NCBI GenBank assembly: GCA_035079385.1
Contig: JAVHKY010000044.1
Span: 1,798,001 to 1,862,000 of the forward strand
DNA: 64,000 nt
Reading direction: 5' to 3'
From: Aspidiotus rigidus
Lineage: Eukaryota; Arthropoda; Insecta; Hemiptera; Diaspididae
Shown here piece after piece: positions 1 to 12,070 of the stretch. Every line of letters begins with the position of its first letter. Within the stretch, counting starts at the first letter, position 1. The translations under genes were made by a program, and so were the position numbers. Below the pieces are notes generated by a model that was not told the DNA's origin, made no database searches, and worked only from the letters and a program-made list of their open reading frames with translations.

Positions 1-175
1 AAATTTCGACTCTCGAGCTATATATGATAGAAAGGGGACTTAGAAAAATTTCGAATCTCGATCTATTTATGATAGGAGGGTGACAGAAAAAATTTCGACT
101 CTCGAGCCATATATGATAGGAATTTTTCCAAGTCCTTCTTCTATCATTTATAGCTCGAGATCAAAATTTTCAATT
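1..175. repeat. Worn copies of the 45-bp minisatellite unit, in two orientations
   Basis: About four units of the repeat family that forms the large array near 28.4-30 kb. The first three read in the opposite orientation to that array (ATATATGATAG followed by GGGGACTTAG). The unit after about 120 flips to the array orientation (CTATCATTTATAGCTCGAGA). The head-to-head switch suggests a small inversion or the meeting of two insertions. The copies are diverged and no element ends are visible. They lie in sequence where the next intron of the adjacent prolyl 4-hydroxylase gene should be. Confidence 0.85.
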
Positions 176-516
176 ACCTTTATGTATGAGCCTGGACTTC
201 CAGTGAAATTTGGTAATTCGTATAATTCACTCACTCATATCTCCAAATCTTTCTCGATTTTATTGAATCACCTTTGGATTCTCAATCCTCATGCACTTGG
301 AGGGATTTCCTTTTCAATTTTATGTTGCTCTGAGATTTTAGGATTTATTTTATTCTGCTGTTCTCCAACCCCGTGAGTTTTTTCTTCAACTCTCAAGTTT
401 TGTTTCAATTGAACATCACAGAATCTCGAGCGTACTATCAAGAACGATAAAGTCAAATTTTTTTCGTCGAAAAAGATGTATAACTTGAAGTGAAACAGTA
501 TTATAAGAGTTCTTAC

Positions 517-1127
517 GCATTAGAGCAGGTGTCACAGTCACGTTCGGAGCTAAACGACCTTCCATCATATCAGTCACTGTTAAATTGAGCATTCGTTGCA
601 TGTGAATCAAATTACGAGTCTCATCTTGTAAATGACTTTTTTTGGGTATACTTTTTTCCGTGGCATCGAGTACTTTCGTTGTTGTGCCTAAAAACCTTTA
701 ATCGTGTAGTTGATTCGAAATTCGTATTAAGATGAACTTGATTGCAAATTACCACTGTAGCGATTGTTCATCATGTTTTTCTTCACATCATCAAAATCAA
801 CAGTCAGATGTTTGACCGTCTTATAAATAGTTAACGGATTTAAAACGAGTTGGTCTCCACTGCTATAAAATGTCGTATGTTGTAACAATGTTTCTTGATA
901 CCTGAACAGATCGATACAAAACGTAAGAGAATTAGTACAGGTACCCATTATACGTAATATGGAAAATACATACGAGAAAAATATTACTTTTCTAATTCCC
1001 CCAATCGCTCATCCTCGAACTCGACGTAATTTCGCGTAATATCGATCAATTTAGCTTCTCCATCAATCATCCAAAATGAGTTTTTTAAAAATAAATGAGC
1101 TACACTACGCAATGCACAAACATTCAT
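517..1127 (-). CDS. Prolyl 4-hydroxylase alpha subunit, N-terminal part (5' exons, partial)
   Basis: Three exons join in phase on the minus strand: 1127-988 (46 codons plus AA, donor GTAATA), 901-753 (acceptor TTCAG, donor GTAATT) and 624-517 (acceptor ACAAG, donor GTAAGA). They encode about 132 residues resembling the N-terminal dimerisation domain of ER-located prolyl 4-hydroxylase alpha chains. The features are an acidic amphipathic helix (LIDITRNYVEFEDERLGELE), then NPLTIYKTVKHLTVDF (family pattern NP.NAF.LIKRLT.DW), then MQRMLNLTVTDMMEGRL (family pattern LQDTYNLD...ASGRL). In the family these enzymes hydroxylate procollagen prolines. The peptide-binding and 2-oxoglutarate/iron catalytic domains are not in the window and should lie past base 1. 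The linker between the last two blocks is shorter than usual. The ATG at 1127 is my choice; a splice acceptor at about 1147-1149 and the hydrophobic FIVIMNVC stretch suggest the true start is in an earlier exon. Family call fairly firm, paralogue unknown. Confidence 0.72.
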
Positions 1128-1146
1128 TATGACTATGAACGAATAC

Positions 1147-2924
1147 CTGAAAATAAACATTTTTGCCCCTTTCTTCTTGCCAATTAAGCATGTGGACCAA
1201 ATGCCGAAAAAACGGGTAGGTAGGTATCCACGAAATTACATCCATTACTCACATTTTTCTGCGTTATTTCCATACCTCAACGCTTACGAATGAAACACTC
1301 CCGGCGTCCTAAAAAGAAAACAGTGATTTTGCGTAATTCTATTGCTCGTGTGAGACACGTTTTTTTTTACGATAAATCGATAAGAGTAGAAAAACGAATT
1401 ACATTGACGTATAGTAAAATAAGTCTGCACAGATGCTGGAGTGTGCATTATTTGAACAGTTGTTCTGCTTCGAAATTATATTATACTTCTGATACTTCTC
1501 ATGTCGTGGAAAATAATATTTCAATTAAAAATTAATACAACAGAGCAAGAATTATAAGTCGAATCTGAAAGAAAAGTGGGTGTATGTATTAAATTGTGAT
1601 GATTATGGAATAAATTCAGTGCCAGACTTATCGGCGAACAAACGACATACGTTACTCGTAGATGCTTAATAAGATAGAGCCATTACTTGCGCGTCCAATT
1701 TTAAAAAACATTGATTTTGAATTTGGTGCGTACTCTAATATTGCTGGCGTTGAATGTAACTTATAAAAATAGGAACGCTTATGAGGTCACCAAATCCTAT
1801 CAATATCATGAGCTCAGACGAACACTATGCTTCAAGTTCGTTGTATTTTCTGCGATCACAAGCGCCGGTTTTACGAATTTCCACAAATTTTCTGAGTTTG
1901 TTACCACTCACAAATTGCGTATCTACATACTAGATATTATATTCTTCTACTCTTTGGCTTTCGCCATTCACATGTAAAAATTACCGACCTAATCATATGC
2001 TTATGGGTAAACATGGCACTGCGATCACGAATTACAGTGACGTTTTTCGGCAATTTTTAAAGAGGAAGTCTTCGTCGGAATTCAATTAAATGCTTAATCT
2101 CTCAATAGCCGTGTTAGAACTTTGACGGGGAAGGAGGGGGTGATTCTTTCGTGCCCAATTAAGTACCCATGTAGGACAAAGCAGATCAGTTTATTGGGTC
2201 ACAGCAACTAAGCTCAGATTCCAATTCAATCGACTGTGCACACGTTGATACAAGGTCATCTCGAACTACATTGGACTCAAGACTAATGATAGAACAGTGA
2301 TGCTCCTTAGCTTATAAATAGATACTAGTTTTAAAATAGGGCGAATTAAGTGTTGTGATCGAAAGAAACACAGTTGGATAAGGAGCTTCATCATGTCCTC
2401 TGGAGGAGTATTAGATATAATGAACTGTTGAAGTGCATACGGTAGACAGCAACCGCGGCCTCCTCCTCTGGCTCTGATTCATCGCCAACCCTGTACTTGT
2501 ACATCGTACGTACTCTGGGAGTCCGTACTCCGTATTTCAGTATGCTCGTAGCGAGTCTCTCGCGTGCACGGTTGCTTTCCGTGTACGTTTGAGGGCCTAT
2601 GCCTTTGCTAGATTCCCCTTCAATGTGAGTTAACCCAACCTGCCGTCCCAACGAAGGGATGGCTCCTCACCTACTAGCACCCTCTAACATGAACACAATT
2701 TAGGAAAGAAAATGGTTGAAAAAGTTCCGTTCGACGTTTAAAAACTTCCAGATATTTATTCAATCCTCTCGATCTGATTGAGCTTTTTTGCTGCTCATTT
2801 TTGACATGTTTTATGTCTTTATTATGTATCTTAAGTCTAAGCTCTATCCTATTTGTAGATTACCGACCAGGACTTGAAAAAATTCCGATTTTACAATATA
2901 TTATTATTATTGTACACTTTGTAG
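1147..2924. other. Spacer between the two divergent genes, no gene recognised
   Basis: AT-rich DNA with only short chance frames. A minus-strand frame at 2391-2651 lies just downstream of the reverse transcriptase relic and could be its worn tail, but I see no motif in it. A 5' exon of the prolyl 4-hydroxylase gene may be hidden here. Confidence 0.5.
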
Positions 2925-3545
2925 GTGATGCAGGGACGAACCCTCGCTGTATCTCAACTTTTTTCGGATATAGCTTTCTCTATTTTAATTTCGGCATTCT
3001 GTCCCCAATACAGTCCGGTAATAATACGGATATCTTGTTTGTCTATACCAGCGGAAATGAGGATTTCTATCATTTTGCTATGTCTCACGGTGTGGAACGC
3101 CTTTTTAAAATTGATGAAGCACGCGTATATATGTCTATGTTCATGTCCCGCTGCATCTTTATATATGCACGTTGGTGGCAAATAATGCTTCTCTGGTTCT
3201 GAGGCCGTCTCTAAATCCAAACTGAGTGTCGTTCATCCGCGACTCACATTTGCGGTACATTCTCGACTGTATGATCCTTAAGAAGATTTTAAGAACGTGG
3301 GACGTTAAGCTTATTATTCTGTATTCGTCGCAGTTTTGAGCTTTTGATTTTTTGGGTAATGTGATGAAAGTCGGTCTCAACTAGTCCAACGGTATTTTTC
3401 CCGCATTATAAACGCTGTTAAGTAGTTTCGTTAGTGCTGGTGAACCTTTTGCACCTTATTCCGCCAACAGCTTCAGCATTTCCGTATGAATTTGGTCAGG
3501 ACCTGGTGCCTTGTTGTTTTTCTGATTCTTTTTGGCGGCAATAAC
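2925..3545 (-). pseudogene. Non-LTR retrotransposon reverse transcriptase fragment, frameshifted
   Basis: Read on the minus strand, several pieces in different frames line up in reverse transcriptase order. First comes NNKAPGPDQIHTEML at about 3540-3480 (the APGPD block). Then TFITLPKKSKAQNCDEYRII and a QFGFRDGLRTREAL stretch (3380-3159), then CFINFKKAFHTVRHSKMIEI and a GLYWGQNAEIKIE stretch (3220-2954). Last is IQRGFVPASPT near 2930, a decayed form of the RGVRQGCPLSP motif. The FxDFxKAFD catalytic block reads FINFKKAFH, so the first catalytic aspartate is lost. Frameshifts and stops make this a dead 5'- and 3'-truncated copy of a CR1/Jockey- or RTE-like LINE. Clade assignment is tentative. 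Confidence 0.82.
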
Positions 3546-6316
3546 TCCGGGCCTTCACCTAGCACCGCTGCCTCAATTTCTGCCCTAGGATCCACACGTG
3601 TGTCCCGGAAGAATTCGACCACGTACTCGAGTTCATCTTCCATCCTATGCTAATGGAATTGTTCGCATTTCTTCGCACACTGGCACATTTTCTGCGTCGG
3701 GCAAATGTGAAGAATTAGAGGCTAAGAAAGAGGATTACTGTTCTTCGTGAAGGAAGGTTGTCAAGAATGTTCTTCGTTTACGTTTGACAGACTAAATTTA
3801 AAAGAGTCTGAAGAACAGAAGAAGTTTTGAAGGTGTACAATAAATTCCGCCCAAAGAATTTTAGCGTAGGCTTGTCAAAAGAGGCGGGAAAAATTGATAA
3901 TAATCGTCGAGACCTGCGATAAAGCAAATGGATTAAATTAATGAGAAAACTTTCGTTTCGTCGATTTATCGTTTGTTGAAAGAAAATCTCGTAAATCTTT
4001 AATAATGAAAAGCAAACAGCGCGTTTTATTCGAGTGTGCATCGTAGTCACTGACCGAGTTAAAAGGCTATACGATTCCTCCAATTTTTTTTCTATTTTTT
4101 TCTCTTTTCGCTCTCCTTTTTTTCTTATTTAACATTTCCATTCGCTTATCAACAGAATGGAAATGAAGATCTATGGTAAAAGTCGCAAGTCGCGCGTATA
4201 AATGGTGGATCTACTTTTTTTTCTTTTCGGCGCGCTGTTAACAACCTCGTCGAAACTTCAATTCTTCTTAGTCATTCTTTCTAAAGACGACTCTCTCCAT
4301 TGCTTTTCTAGCGTTTCTTTTGTACACGTTTTCGTTAGGTTTATTTATTTCATTTGGGTATATTTTTTTCTTTTCCAAGTTCTTTGCTTAGTAATGATAA
4401 AAGCATGATTGTATTGCAACGGAGTTTCTGAAGCAACGATAGCAGATTACTGTTTTTTCTTTCTCCACGGTCGATGAGGAACTTGGAGAATATAGAAAAG
4501 ACGCGAATAATGCCATGGATTACAAATTATGAATACCTTCATGACATGTTTTCTCTTGTAACGAAAAGATCATTTCCTAATTGACCTTTTGTTTAGTTTA
4601 TTTTGTCAGGGATTACGATATCTACTCTGAAAACTCCTTAGTTTTTCAAGTAAACTGTTATGCTAAAGAGGTCCCCTAGTGAGCTTTGTAATTATTGGAT
4701 GAAGAGTGAGATAGACGTGTTGAAAGTGTTTAAATCACATTTTGAGTGAACCATACTTGTATTGCATGAGTCATAAGAAAGTCGGAAAGATGATAAGCGA
4801 GAGACATAAAGAGGTATTCTACGTATGTGTACATTGTAATACGTACGTAATCGTATTGAGAGAAGTTGTGGCATTCTAAAGGACTGTGCTTGCAGGCTCG
4901 TTTAAGAGAGGAATTTAAACCAGTTGATCGTTGAATGACAGAGTTTGGTTTAGTAGATGGTGAGTTAAGAAAATTGAAGCCGATGTCGCTGGCAGAAGTA
5001 TACTCCCCTTTGTTCTTCATGACCCCAAATTAGAGCAATAGAAGGGACTTATCGGCGCGGTAAAAACTGAAACAAAGTCTTGCTTTCTGAATTGACTTAC
5101 CTCATAACAACTATGATTGTTACCATGATACCAACATGAGTAATTTTTTTTTGCCATAATACCGACAGCATTGTGTCCTTGCAATAATTCATATGAATGT
5201 CCGCGTTTTGTTTCAGTCAATTTATACCGTACGATGCTGTCGATATCTTAAAGTGAGCACTCTCCACTGATCATTAGAAAAGCTTTAGTAGGATATTGAT
5301 TGTACATATTATTATTTTACATTTTTGGTACGGATAAACGGCGCGCTCTTGAAATATTTTCCCGGAAGGAAAGCAAATACTTCATCTCTAAAATAAAAGT
5401 AAGGAGTTGTACAAAGTCTAAAACCATATTTTTTTATTTGTACTTCATTGGTTTTGTAGCATCAGGTTTAATAAACTTACATTTCGTTATAACCATCTAT
5501 ATCTATTCAATTTGACTTTCAAAGTAACTCGTCTATCCGATATTATTCTGCATCTGCATAAAATCACTTGTTTCTCTCGCCATGTAGCCTCCCATATATA
5601 GAATGTATTTACTAAGACCGATGTTTGTATATGAGAGACTAAACGATGTCCTGTGGATGCACACTGCACAGGTTGGTGAATAGCAACCTATGAATACTAG
5701 GAGGGCATCCTCTATGGAACTAATTATCAGAAAATAGTGAAAAACTAGAAAATTCACTTAGATTGCACGAAATAATGTAGGTCCGATTCGCCTATTCGTC
5801 GATTTCAAAGAATAGAAGAATTCGGCTTCTATTTCCTAGGATTTCGAAAAAATTTCAAAATACAGAGTCATTTTGAGCCTTCAACGTAACGTTCGTGTTT
5901 TCGAACTTTATTTCTCCAATTTTCTTGTTCCAAACGCATGAATCTAACCATCATCGAATCGATTTATCATTTGTTCTTTCATAAGAATCATAGTTCCATA
6001 CTCTCCTTTTTGAAAGGTCGTCAAAATTTTATGAGCTGCTATTACATTTTTCTGCCAATTTGACTTTGTATTTAAAATTTTTTTTCTTGTGATCATCTTT
6101 ATCGAATGACCAATTCATGGAATGGAGAATTCTGATGGACGGACGTCCTTTACAAGAGACGGGGGCAGTGAAAAAACCCCTAAATCCCATTGTTTGTGGC
6201 CATTTGTTGATAATATAGCTCTAGGGTCGGAATTTATTCAAGTCCCTACAAAAATATAAGCCCCCCTCTCATCGATGTAGCTCAAAAATCGAAATTTTTG
6301 ACATATCTCTTGTCTT
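3546..6316. other. No gene recognised
   Basis: AT-rich sequence with poly-T tracts and short chance frames on both strands. The stretch from 3546 to 3700 may hold further LINE debris upstream of the APGPD block. Nothing else could be supported. Confidence 0.5.
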
Positions 6317-6705
6317 TCCTGAAGTTTCCTGAATTCTAGCACCTATATCCAAAGTGTGCGTGTTCAAACCACCCTCACGAATTGCCTCTCCTTCCCCAAA
6401 AAACATATTTTCCCAGAGGTTTCCTGAATCCTGGTCCCTAATCCCAAAACTTGCGAGTTCACACTACCTTCGCGGGTTGTTCCCCCAAGAACGTGTCTTT
6501 CTTGAAGTTTCCCGAATCTTAACCCCTTATTCCAAAATTTGCGAGTGCCCCAACCTCCCGAGATGGCTCCCTACACTTCCCCGGAAAGGAATCCCAGATA
6601 TGACTCTGAAAATCTGCGACTCCTACGAGTCCTGAATTCTAGCCCTAAATTCCAAAATTTGTGAGTTCACATCACCCCTGCGAATTGCCTTCCCACTCCT
6701 TAATC
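6317..6705 (+). repeat. Degenerate tandem repeat, about four units of 90-120 bp
   Basis: Four successive blocks share the order CCTGAATTCTAGCCCC, TTCCAAAATTTGCGAGTTCA, CACCC.CGCGAATTGCC and, in the earlier units, AGAACRTGTTTTTCTTGAAG. Anchors for the first sub-block are near 6327, 6422, 6510 and 6630, so the period drifts between about 88 and 120 bp. The units are well diverged. The open frame across 6354-6635 is a by-product of the repeat and not a gene. Confidence 0.7.
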
Positions 6706-9526
6706 GTCGTGTATATTGTATCCCTCCTCTTCCTGTATAATAAACTATGGAGTCTTCAGCCGTGATCCGAGCCTCTACGCCAACTACGATGTCATCAGCT
6801 GGTGACGTTATCAACCGTGACCCCGAGCTTGATTCTGAAATCTGCGAGTTTCAATCCATTTCCCCTCATCCTTGTATTCTATAAGTGGTGTGGTCTAGGC
6901 TTTACAGGAAGCGTTAATGGCAATGTGATAAACATGACCAGTTGGGAAAGCAGTGCGGTACGTTGTCGAGAGGGAACTAGTCGTCATCACAACCTGCAGA
7001 CTACCACAAGTTGTGCTCATTTTTTTTTTTTGTCATATTTGATCTTCGAAGTATTTGGGACTGAGCTCAGTCTTTGCTCTGAATGGTCTGTAAGGAGTGT
7101 TTGGATTACTTCAATTTCAAAGATTCCAGTTTTGCATTGCTAATGAAATTTTTGCACAATTGTACTTATTCGGATAATTGATATAATATTAATTTTGTTC
7201 ATAACTGATTATGATATGATTTAACAAATCAAATATGTCGTTTTTCTATTGATTTTTCTTGTGTAAAGAAGGGAAAAGAAACTATTACTATGCGGTCATT
7301 TTCATCTAATTGTGTAGCACGTATCAACGCTAGACTCAACCGCATTTCATAGTATTTATAAACGACAAACGAAATACTGTCTAATTAATGCGGTACGTTA
7401 ATCCTCTTGCCGCGAAGCATTATTTCGCATGTATTATAGCAAAGTACTATACGGCAACTCTATTACAACAATTTAATGTACAGAGAGAGAGAGAGAGAAT
7501 AGAATTAACAGTCTTTGCTAGCTTTCGAATTAGTTGCCTTCGTTTCGGTCTTAACGCTTCTGCATTTACCCTTTTTGTGGTCCGCCCCCTCCCCCGACTC
7601 GTCCCTTATACAGGCAAGTGTATGGTGGTGGTATTGGTTTTTCTATCCTCCATCGGTTGCAAATTAAGTATTTGTCTGTCAGTCCGTTCGCCTGTCTATA
7701 ACTGAGTTTCGCTCGGAGCAGCGAGCAGCGAACTCCTGTACTGCACCGGTGGTGCTGTATACGTTTTCATGCAATTAATTAACGATAATAAAACATGTTA
7801 AAAGAAACATAATCCGCTTGAACGCGCTCGTAATGAGCGCTGATTATCGTTTGAGGTCTGCGAAAGTGAACGTGCAGAGACGATTGTTCCGCGAGGAATG
7901 ATAATGAATAGTGTGAGATGGGAGTATTAGACGACTGCTAGCCCGGTATTATAACTTCAGAGTGCCATCCTCAATGTGTGGGTACTGTATTTCACGTCTA
8001 TGTATACCTACACGGGTTTTAAGCCCGACTACGCGAACACCATTTAGCTATTTGCTTTTAAGGGAACGCATTCAAGTATCGCGGCTAATGAGTATCAACT
8101 ATAATTCCACTAATGGAAGCGATTATAAAGACGCAATTTGGATCGCGATTACGAAGTAACCACCTTCTTGCTTCTCACCCTCCAGCAGGATCGTCGGTAC
8201 TCGTCTCTTACTATCTCGTTCTTTTTTTCCTCCTTTCTTTATCCAAGCTCATTTCCCTCAATTTCGAAGGAATGTTGGCGAAAAATGTGAGAATAATTTT
8301 GTCTAGCTTGTCATGGTTGGGTCACGTGAATTACTCCCTGTGTCGAAAGCATAATTTTCGAAAATATGACAGAAAAATCTTGTTCAGTTAATCTGAGTAT
8401 AGATGTGGAGCCGAGAGGGACAATCTGTAAGTACACTTTTTGAGATGACTTTATATATAATCATGGAAAGTGTACGTAACTTAGGTTCCCATCAAAATCT
8501 TGGAACCAGTTTCACAATCAAACGTGACGTCACGTGACGTTAGATCAAGCTGTCGAAAACCCCCCAAACAAACTCATTGGGGGAGGGGGAGAAAACGAAA
8601 ACTACAAATTTAATTACGTCATTACTTTTGCATAGAAGTGATTATTTTCTGAGAAAAACGCAAACGAAGAGAGAAGGACAATTTAACGAGTAAATTTGAG
8701 TCGCAATTATACCGTTTTTTTCTTCTTTTCTTTTTCTGCGGTATTTGCAACTCAAAGTTATTCCTTGGCTGGCGTTTCGGATTAATGCAAAAGAAGAGTT
8801 TTTGTCCATCAGCGTCTGCGTTAATTTGACTTCGGTGCCGTGTGATACGTTGAGTAATTGCTGTTGCATCCTCTTGTGTATGGATGTTATATTTATGTGT
8901 GCGTTAGGCTTGATGTTAAAATGAAAGTCCATGTATGATTTCCCGAACGAGTGTATTTTGGAATCAATATTGATCATTTAACCGAAGTTCTCAATTTGTT
9001 CGAAGTATTTTTATATTTCATGTTGAACAGTTCCGTAACTAGCGATTTTTCTAGGTGGCGAAAAATGGGGCCAAGAATGAAATGATATAAATAATTATTT
9101 TACGAGCTCAAACGGTTAAATTGGCTTCACGATGAAAAAGCATACCTTGCCGACATTTTCAAGGGGAGTAAAAAAAGTTTTCGGGGGAAATTGCCCCCAT
9201 TTGCCCCCGTAGTAACGGGTCTGATATTGAATTCCTTTCTTCTACTCTGTGTGCATTTTTAATCTTTTTAAAGAGTATTTTTACTGGGAACGACGTTTTG
9301 TCTGCCTTCTCATGATCTAACTATTATGTGTGTATTTATTTCTTATTCAATTTCTTCTTTCCTCTTGCTCGAAAATACTCTCAAAATCTCTCTGCATGCT
9401 ATTGGATGGAATTCTAGTGTTTTTCCAATAAATACGTTCTGTGTCTCTAAATTTTACCATACCATTTGTAAACTCGAACGTCGTACTTGTATAAGTCTGA
9501 TAAAATTTTTCCTTTTGGAATTTCAG
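6706..9526. other. No gene recognised; possible 5' region of the ADAM gene
   Basis: Mostly AT-rich. A patch around 7550-7760 is richer in G+C and CpG and could be promoter or 5' UTR material, but I see no core promoter element I would defend. An (AG)n run lies near 7481-7497. The signal-peptide exon of the ADAM gene may be in here or further left. Confidence 0.4.
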
Positions 9527-9577
9527 AAACAGATCTTCTCATTGATGAAAGTTATTGGAACGACGAAAGTCCAGCAG
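9527..9577 (+). CDS. ADAM (mind-meld-like) exon a, 51-bp candidate exon
   Basis: A small open exon encoding TDLLIDESYWNDESPA, bounded by the acceptor TTTTGGAATTTCAG and the donor GTAAGA. It starts with two bases of a codon and ends on the first base of a glycine codon. That matches the start of the next exon at 11922, so the join reads DESPA-G-EVEQLL without a shift. Phase and splice signals are the only evidence. The acidic sequence is not diagnostic, and upstream exons including a signal peptide were not found. Confidence 0.5.
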
Positions 9578-10279
9578 GTAAGAATCTATATTGTTTTTTC
9601 TTCGTGTAAAGAGTCTTACTACGAGAAAAAAGTAGGATAAATAAGGAATCTGGGAGACGTCGTCCACATCTGTTCCTGCGTCCCTGATTGATGGCCGTCG
9701 TTCGCTTCGATTACTCCTTAGATCGTACGATTTCAGCCCTTCTTTCTTTGTTTCCTCTCTCGCGATTTAGCATTCTTTTCATCTTATTGTTCCGCAACAT
9801 CTTATTTCAGCACCTTATTGAACAGTCGGTCTTCTCATGTGTTTCATTGAACTCTTATCCACAACGCGCAGCGTGTTATGCACTCATGTACAAAATGTCG
9901 TCCTGGAACGTACTTTTACTTACACAGTATATCTTGAAAGGTATTCATAAATCACATGACTCGGCAAATCATTACGTATGATTTATTATTCACTATAGAA
10001 TACAGTCTAAAGTATTGCAAACGTGGGCTCAATTTCAAGTAAAACGAGTTTTACTGCAAATTATATATTTTTTTTTGGTATATTTGAGGGAATGAATCAT
10101 AGACTAGCAGTAGAAACAAGTATAATGAGCGACATTTTTAGCCAAAAACGGTCAAGTAGTATACGGACTATCAGCCTGCATTGACAATGAGATAAAAATT
10201 AACACTATTTTGCCCTCTTAAGCCGATACACGAATGTATTAGAAGACATAATTATCGTGTATTTGACCCGCCGTTTGTT

Positions 10280-11430
10280 TTGACTGCAAAAAATATCCCA
10301 CCTACGATAAAATGTCTTCTCACTAAAACATCCATCGACCTCACAGATATCAGCATTCCAGATGGAGTCAAACGAGTTCTCCACTTAGGTCCAAAATTCT
10401 ATCTTCTTACAGTTAATATCCCTGTTGATAACTTAATAGTAGATGCAGAGTATGTCATTGGAAAAAGTAATGCTCCAGAGCACAAGAAGGAAAGAAGTAG
10501 ACACCACGTAGCTCAATTACTAAAACGTTAGAAAAATCAACGACAAAAAGGAGAATATGACTTCAGAGTAGACCCTCTCTTCAAAAATATTTCAGACACG
10601 AAATAACAACAATCTACTTGTCTTCAAAGCGGACATGGTAGTTACCACCGTTTTGTTGGAAGAAAGTGCTTACCTTAAGACAGTGCAGTACCATCCTTGT
10701 TGAGTGACCAGAATACCTACAAGGTTCGTAAATCTGATCCTACTAGTACTCTACAGAGCAAAAGTAACGAATTTGTGAAGAAACTTATCAATATAGGTCT
10801 CATTGACAAGAAAAAAGGGCACCTTTCTGTAAACGACTGTCTTGCTCCAAAATTCAAGGACTCCCGAAAGTTCATAAACAAGACATACTTTATGGATAAA
10901 AGTACCCAGCTACACTTTTTCATAGTTCATGGCAAGCATTCTCCAGAATCTCAGTGATAATTTCTATGAATGTGCGGTCTTCAAGGGACTTACTTGATCG
11001 AATTTCTGACATCATTCTGGAAGAAGGGGTCCTTATGGTATCCTTCGATGCAATATCTTAATTCACGAGAATTTAGTGTGTAACTTGGTTATGAAATTAT
11101 TGAAAGAGCGATGGCAGGAACCATTAAAATTTTGGTTTGTCCAGTATAAAAAACTATTTTTCGACATACTCGGTTTCTGCCTCCACAACAACAGGTACTG
11201 TCAATACAATGGAGTCGCGTATTTTCAAATCCAAGGTGTTCCAAAATTGGAAGATGAGGTCATGGATTGCGATAAAATTGATGGAATTTTATTCTTCCTT
11301 GGGTTCCATTCTTCAGATTTTGCAAGTCACACACTCAATTTTGAAATACTTTCAAGTACCTAGTACCTACATTATATTAAAGTCAGCAGGTCGAATCAAA
11401 GATGCAAAAATTTTCAAGTCGTTCTCCTGA
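10280..11430 (+). pseudogene. Penelope-like retroelement, reverse transcriptase relic
   Basis: Pieces in shifting frames follow the order of a Penelope-like element reverse transcriptase. VLHLGPKFYLL (about 10360) matches the LSLGPKF block. SDQNTYKVRKSDPT (about 10700) matches the D.NTY..L..DPT block. After a +1 shift, IQGLPKVHKQDILYG (about 10854) matches the GLPKIHK block typical of this class. VSFDAIS near 11041 followed by FTRI matches VSFDV.SLFTNIP, which holds the first catalytic aspartate. Several stops and frameshifts show the copy is dead. No GIY-YIG endonuclease part was seen after it. It lies between the first two visible ADAM exons, in the sense direction of that gene. Confidence 0.82.
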
Positions 11431-11921
11431 AAAATTTATACGTTTGTCACTTGGGCACATTATACATGTCCTATGTGAATTCTGAAAAATCTCACTTTGT
11501 AAGATGAGGGAGCATCCCTTTTCAGGGGTGGACCGCTCTTGAGAGCGCTGGGAATTAATACTGACCCAAGTCAGGACTGAAAGAAGGTCAAGTGCTCGAA
11601 TCGTCTATTGCCAATCTCCATTTTTTGGAACAATTTTTATTATCACTCGATATCTGTTTTCTTCCATGATTTTCAATTGTTTTTCTCTCAATTCAATTGT
11701 TGTAACGTCAAAATTTTCTTTCGTCACTCGAATTATACTCCTGTGTCTCACTGCGCTCTCATTACATATATAGTATCATTAGTTGCTGCGTTTTCCATTA
11801 TTTCTTACAATATGTGTAATCCAATTTTTCATTCCTTATTAAATTAATATACGAGTAATTTTACATCATAAGTGTGGCGCGTTAAACTCCGGAATATTAT
11901 ATGTCTTTTTTTTATTCGCAG

Positions 11922-12070
11922 GAGAAGTGGAACAATTACTTCACGATTTCCCGCAAAACCAAGAGCTAATTCGTAATATAGGCACCGAATACTATCAGAT
12001 AATATATCCCGCTCAACTTAGACGGCACGAAAAAATGGGTATTTCAACCCGAGAGACAGTTCCTATCAAG
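11922..12070 (+). CDS. mmd: ADAM (mind-meld-like) exon b, start of the prodomain
   Basis: Acceptor TTTTATTCGCAG, donor GTAAGT, 149 bp, ending in phase 0. It encodes EVEQLLHDFPQNQELIR followed by YYQIIYPAQLRRHEKMGIST. The YYQIIYP.QLR.HEKMGIST string is, as I recall the family, a conserved feature of the N-terminal prodomain of insect mind-meld ADAMs (relatives of vertebrate ADAM11/22/23). These are type I cell-surface proteins, many of them without protease activity, acting in adhesion and neural development. The next exon in frame is about 40 kb away. Confidence 0.85.
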
